Origin: Gammaproteobacteria bacterium
GTDB lineage: Bacteria > Pseudomonadota > Gammaproteobacteria > Enterobacterales > GCA-2746155
Length of the DNA stretch: 7,203 bases
Assembly: GCA_024206355.1 (NCBI GenBank)
Contig: JAAGZM010000503.1
Span: 1-7,203 of the forward strand
Direction of reading: 5' to 3'
The position numbers and the translations under genes were made by a program. Below are positions 6,050 through 7,203 of the stretch, one piece after another (the stretch's first letter is position 1; every line of letters starts with the position of its first letter). A model generated the notes under the pieces. That model did no database searches, had not been told where the DNA came from, and was given only the letters and a program-made list of their open reading frames with translations.

Positions 6050-7203
6050 ATGCTGATCTTGCGTGGTGCCCCTGCTCTCTCTCGTTTTCGTAAACACCGT
6101 CTACTCACTGAATGTCAGGAATTATGTCCTGATATTGTCGATATTTATGGTCAATTTGTACATTTTGCTGAGACTTCAGCAGAATTATCTGATCCTCAGA
6201 TGAAAGTGCTTGAACAAATACTTGTTTATGGCCCTAGCCGTGAGGCTGATAAAGATCATGAGCATATCTATTTGGTTTTACCAAGGATAGGAACTATCTC
6301 TCCCTGGTCATCAAAAGCAACCGATATTGCTCACAATTGCGGTCTGCAAATGGTTAAGCGGTTAGAGAGAGGTGTTGCTTATCATTTCCAGACGGATTCA
6401 GACAGTGATTTAACTGAATCACAGAAAGCTATTTTATTACCTCTCATTCATGATCGGATGACTGAAGCTGTATTTGAAGATTTAGCTTCTGCTGAAGCTC
6501 TATTTACACATCAACAACCTCGTCAGTTAAAAACAGTTGATGTATTAGTGGGTGGTTTTGATGCGCTAAATGAAGCTAATCATAACTGGGGTTTAGCCCT
6601 TGCAGAAGATGAAATGCATTATTTGGTTGAACAATTTACTCAGTTAGGTAGAAATCCTACCGATGTTGAGCTGATGATGTTTGCTCAGGCGAACTCTGAG
6701 CATTGTCGCCATAAAATATTTAATGCTAGCTGGACGATTGATGGCGAAGAAATGCCTATCTCACTTTTTGGCATGATTAGAAATACCCACAAGTTACATC
6801 CTGAAGGAACCTTGTCAGCTTATAGTGATAATTCTGCGGTAATGGAAGGTCCAGTTGCCGAACGTTTTTTTTCACAAACAGAAAGCAAAGAATACCGTTA
6901 TCACCTAGAATCTGTGCATACTTTGATGAAGGTAGAAACACATAATCATCCAACAGCTATTTCTCCTCATCCTGGTGCAGCTACAGGATCAGGTGGTGAA
7001 ATTCGTGATGAGGGTGCTACTGGTTGCGGCTCTAAACCTAAAGCTGGTTTAAATGGCTTTTCTGTATCGAATTTAAAATTACCTAATTTACCCCAGCCTT
7101 GGGAAACTGAACATGGAAAACCTTCTCGAATTGTTTCTGCACTCGATATTATGCTGGAGGGTCCAATAGGTGGCGCGGCTTTTAATAATGAATTTGGCCG
7201 ACC
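6050..7203 (+). CDS. purL: Phosphoribosylformylglycinamidine synthase PurL, N-terminal part
   Basis: PurL (FGAM synthase, FGAR amidotransferase) converts FGAR, glutamine and ATP to FGAM, the fourth step of de novo IMP synthesis, in the cytoplasm. The frame is open from ATG 6050-6052 to the right edge: 384 complete codons of a protein near 1300 residues in the large single-chain proteobacterial form. A GGAG at 6036-6039 lies 10 nt upstream. The start MLILRGAPALSRFR matches the family. The PurS-like N-terminal domain (about 1-150) includes TISPWSSKATDIAHN and RLERGVAY. After the linker come AQANSEHCRHKIFNA (about 212-226), MKVETHNHPTAISP (293-306), GAATGSGGEIRDEGATG and, at the edge, EGPIGGAAFNNEFGR, all of the first AIRS-like ATP/FGAR domain. 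Residue 326 is Cys where relatives I know carry Arg (GATGCG rather than GATGRG). The second AIRS domain and the glutaminase domain lie beyond the window. It is divergent from mltF. Confidence 0.98.
   Translation, partial: MLILRGAPALSRFRKHRLLTECQELCPDIVDIYGQFVHFAETSAELSDPQMKVLEQILVYGPSREADKDHEHIYLVLPRIGTISPWSSKATDIAHNCGLQMVKRLERGVAYHFQTDSDSDLTESQKAILLPLIHDRMTEAVFEDLASAEALFTHQQPRQLKTVDVLVGGFDALNEANHNWGLALAEDEMHYLVEQFTQLGRNPTDVELMMFAQANSEHCRHKIFNASWTIDGEEMPISLFGMIRNTHKLHPEGTLSAYSDNSAVMEGPVAERFFSQTESKEYRYHLESVHTLMKVETHNHPTAISPHPGAATGSGGEIRDEGATGCGSKPKAGLNGFSVSNLKLPNLPQPWETEHGKPSRIVSALDIMLEGPIGGAAFNNEFGR

Overview
The window is ordinary gammaproteobacterial chromosome built around purine nucleotide synthesis. 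GuaA, GuaB, TadA, MltF and PurL all read as close relatives of their Escherichia coli counterparts, down to catalytic residue numbering. The DNA is visibly AT-rich, with A/T-ending codons common in every gene, so a low-to-moderate GC gammaproteobacterium outside the Enterobacteriaceae is likely. I cannot fix the genus.

Layout, left to right. Positions 1-246 (minus) hold the N-terminal part of a small membrane protein resembling the HPP family, running off the left edge. Then come tadA (minus, tRNA adenosine deaminase), guaA (minus, GMP synthase) and guaB (minus, IMP dehydrogenase). Spacing from guaB to guaA is 2 nt, guaA to tadA is a few nt or an overlap, and tadA to the HPP-like gene is 26 nt. 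This indicates one leftward transcript, guaB-guaA-tadA-hpp, started by a clear sigma70-type promoter just upstream of guaB. Positions 3919-4385 form a gap of about 470 bp with no intact gene. It contains a decayed minus-strand reading frame interrupted by an in-frame TGA, and an inverted repeat. Then mltF (minus, membrane-bound lytic murein transglycosylase F) and, divergent from it, the first 384 codons of purL (plus, FGAM synthase), which runs off the right edge. The 140 bp between mltF and purL carry two divergent promoter candidates whose -35 elements overlap.

How the genes work together: PurL catalyses the fourth step of de novo IMP synthesis, GuaB oxidises IMP to XMP, and GuaA aminates XMP to GMP. 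TadA makes inosine at the tRNA wobble position, so it shares inosine chemistry rather than the pathway. MltF is a cell-wall enzyme; from memory, mltF sits beside purL and tadA in other gammaproteobacteria as well. I found no novel system, mobile element, CRISPR array or RNA gene. The most useful points are the corrected guaB and tadA starts, the broken reading frame in the gap, the overlapping divergent promoters, and an unusual Cys in a conserved PurL motif.
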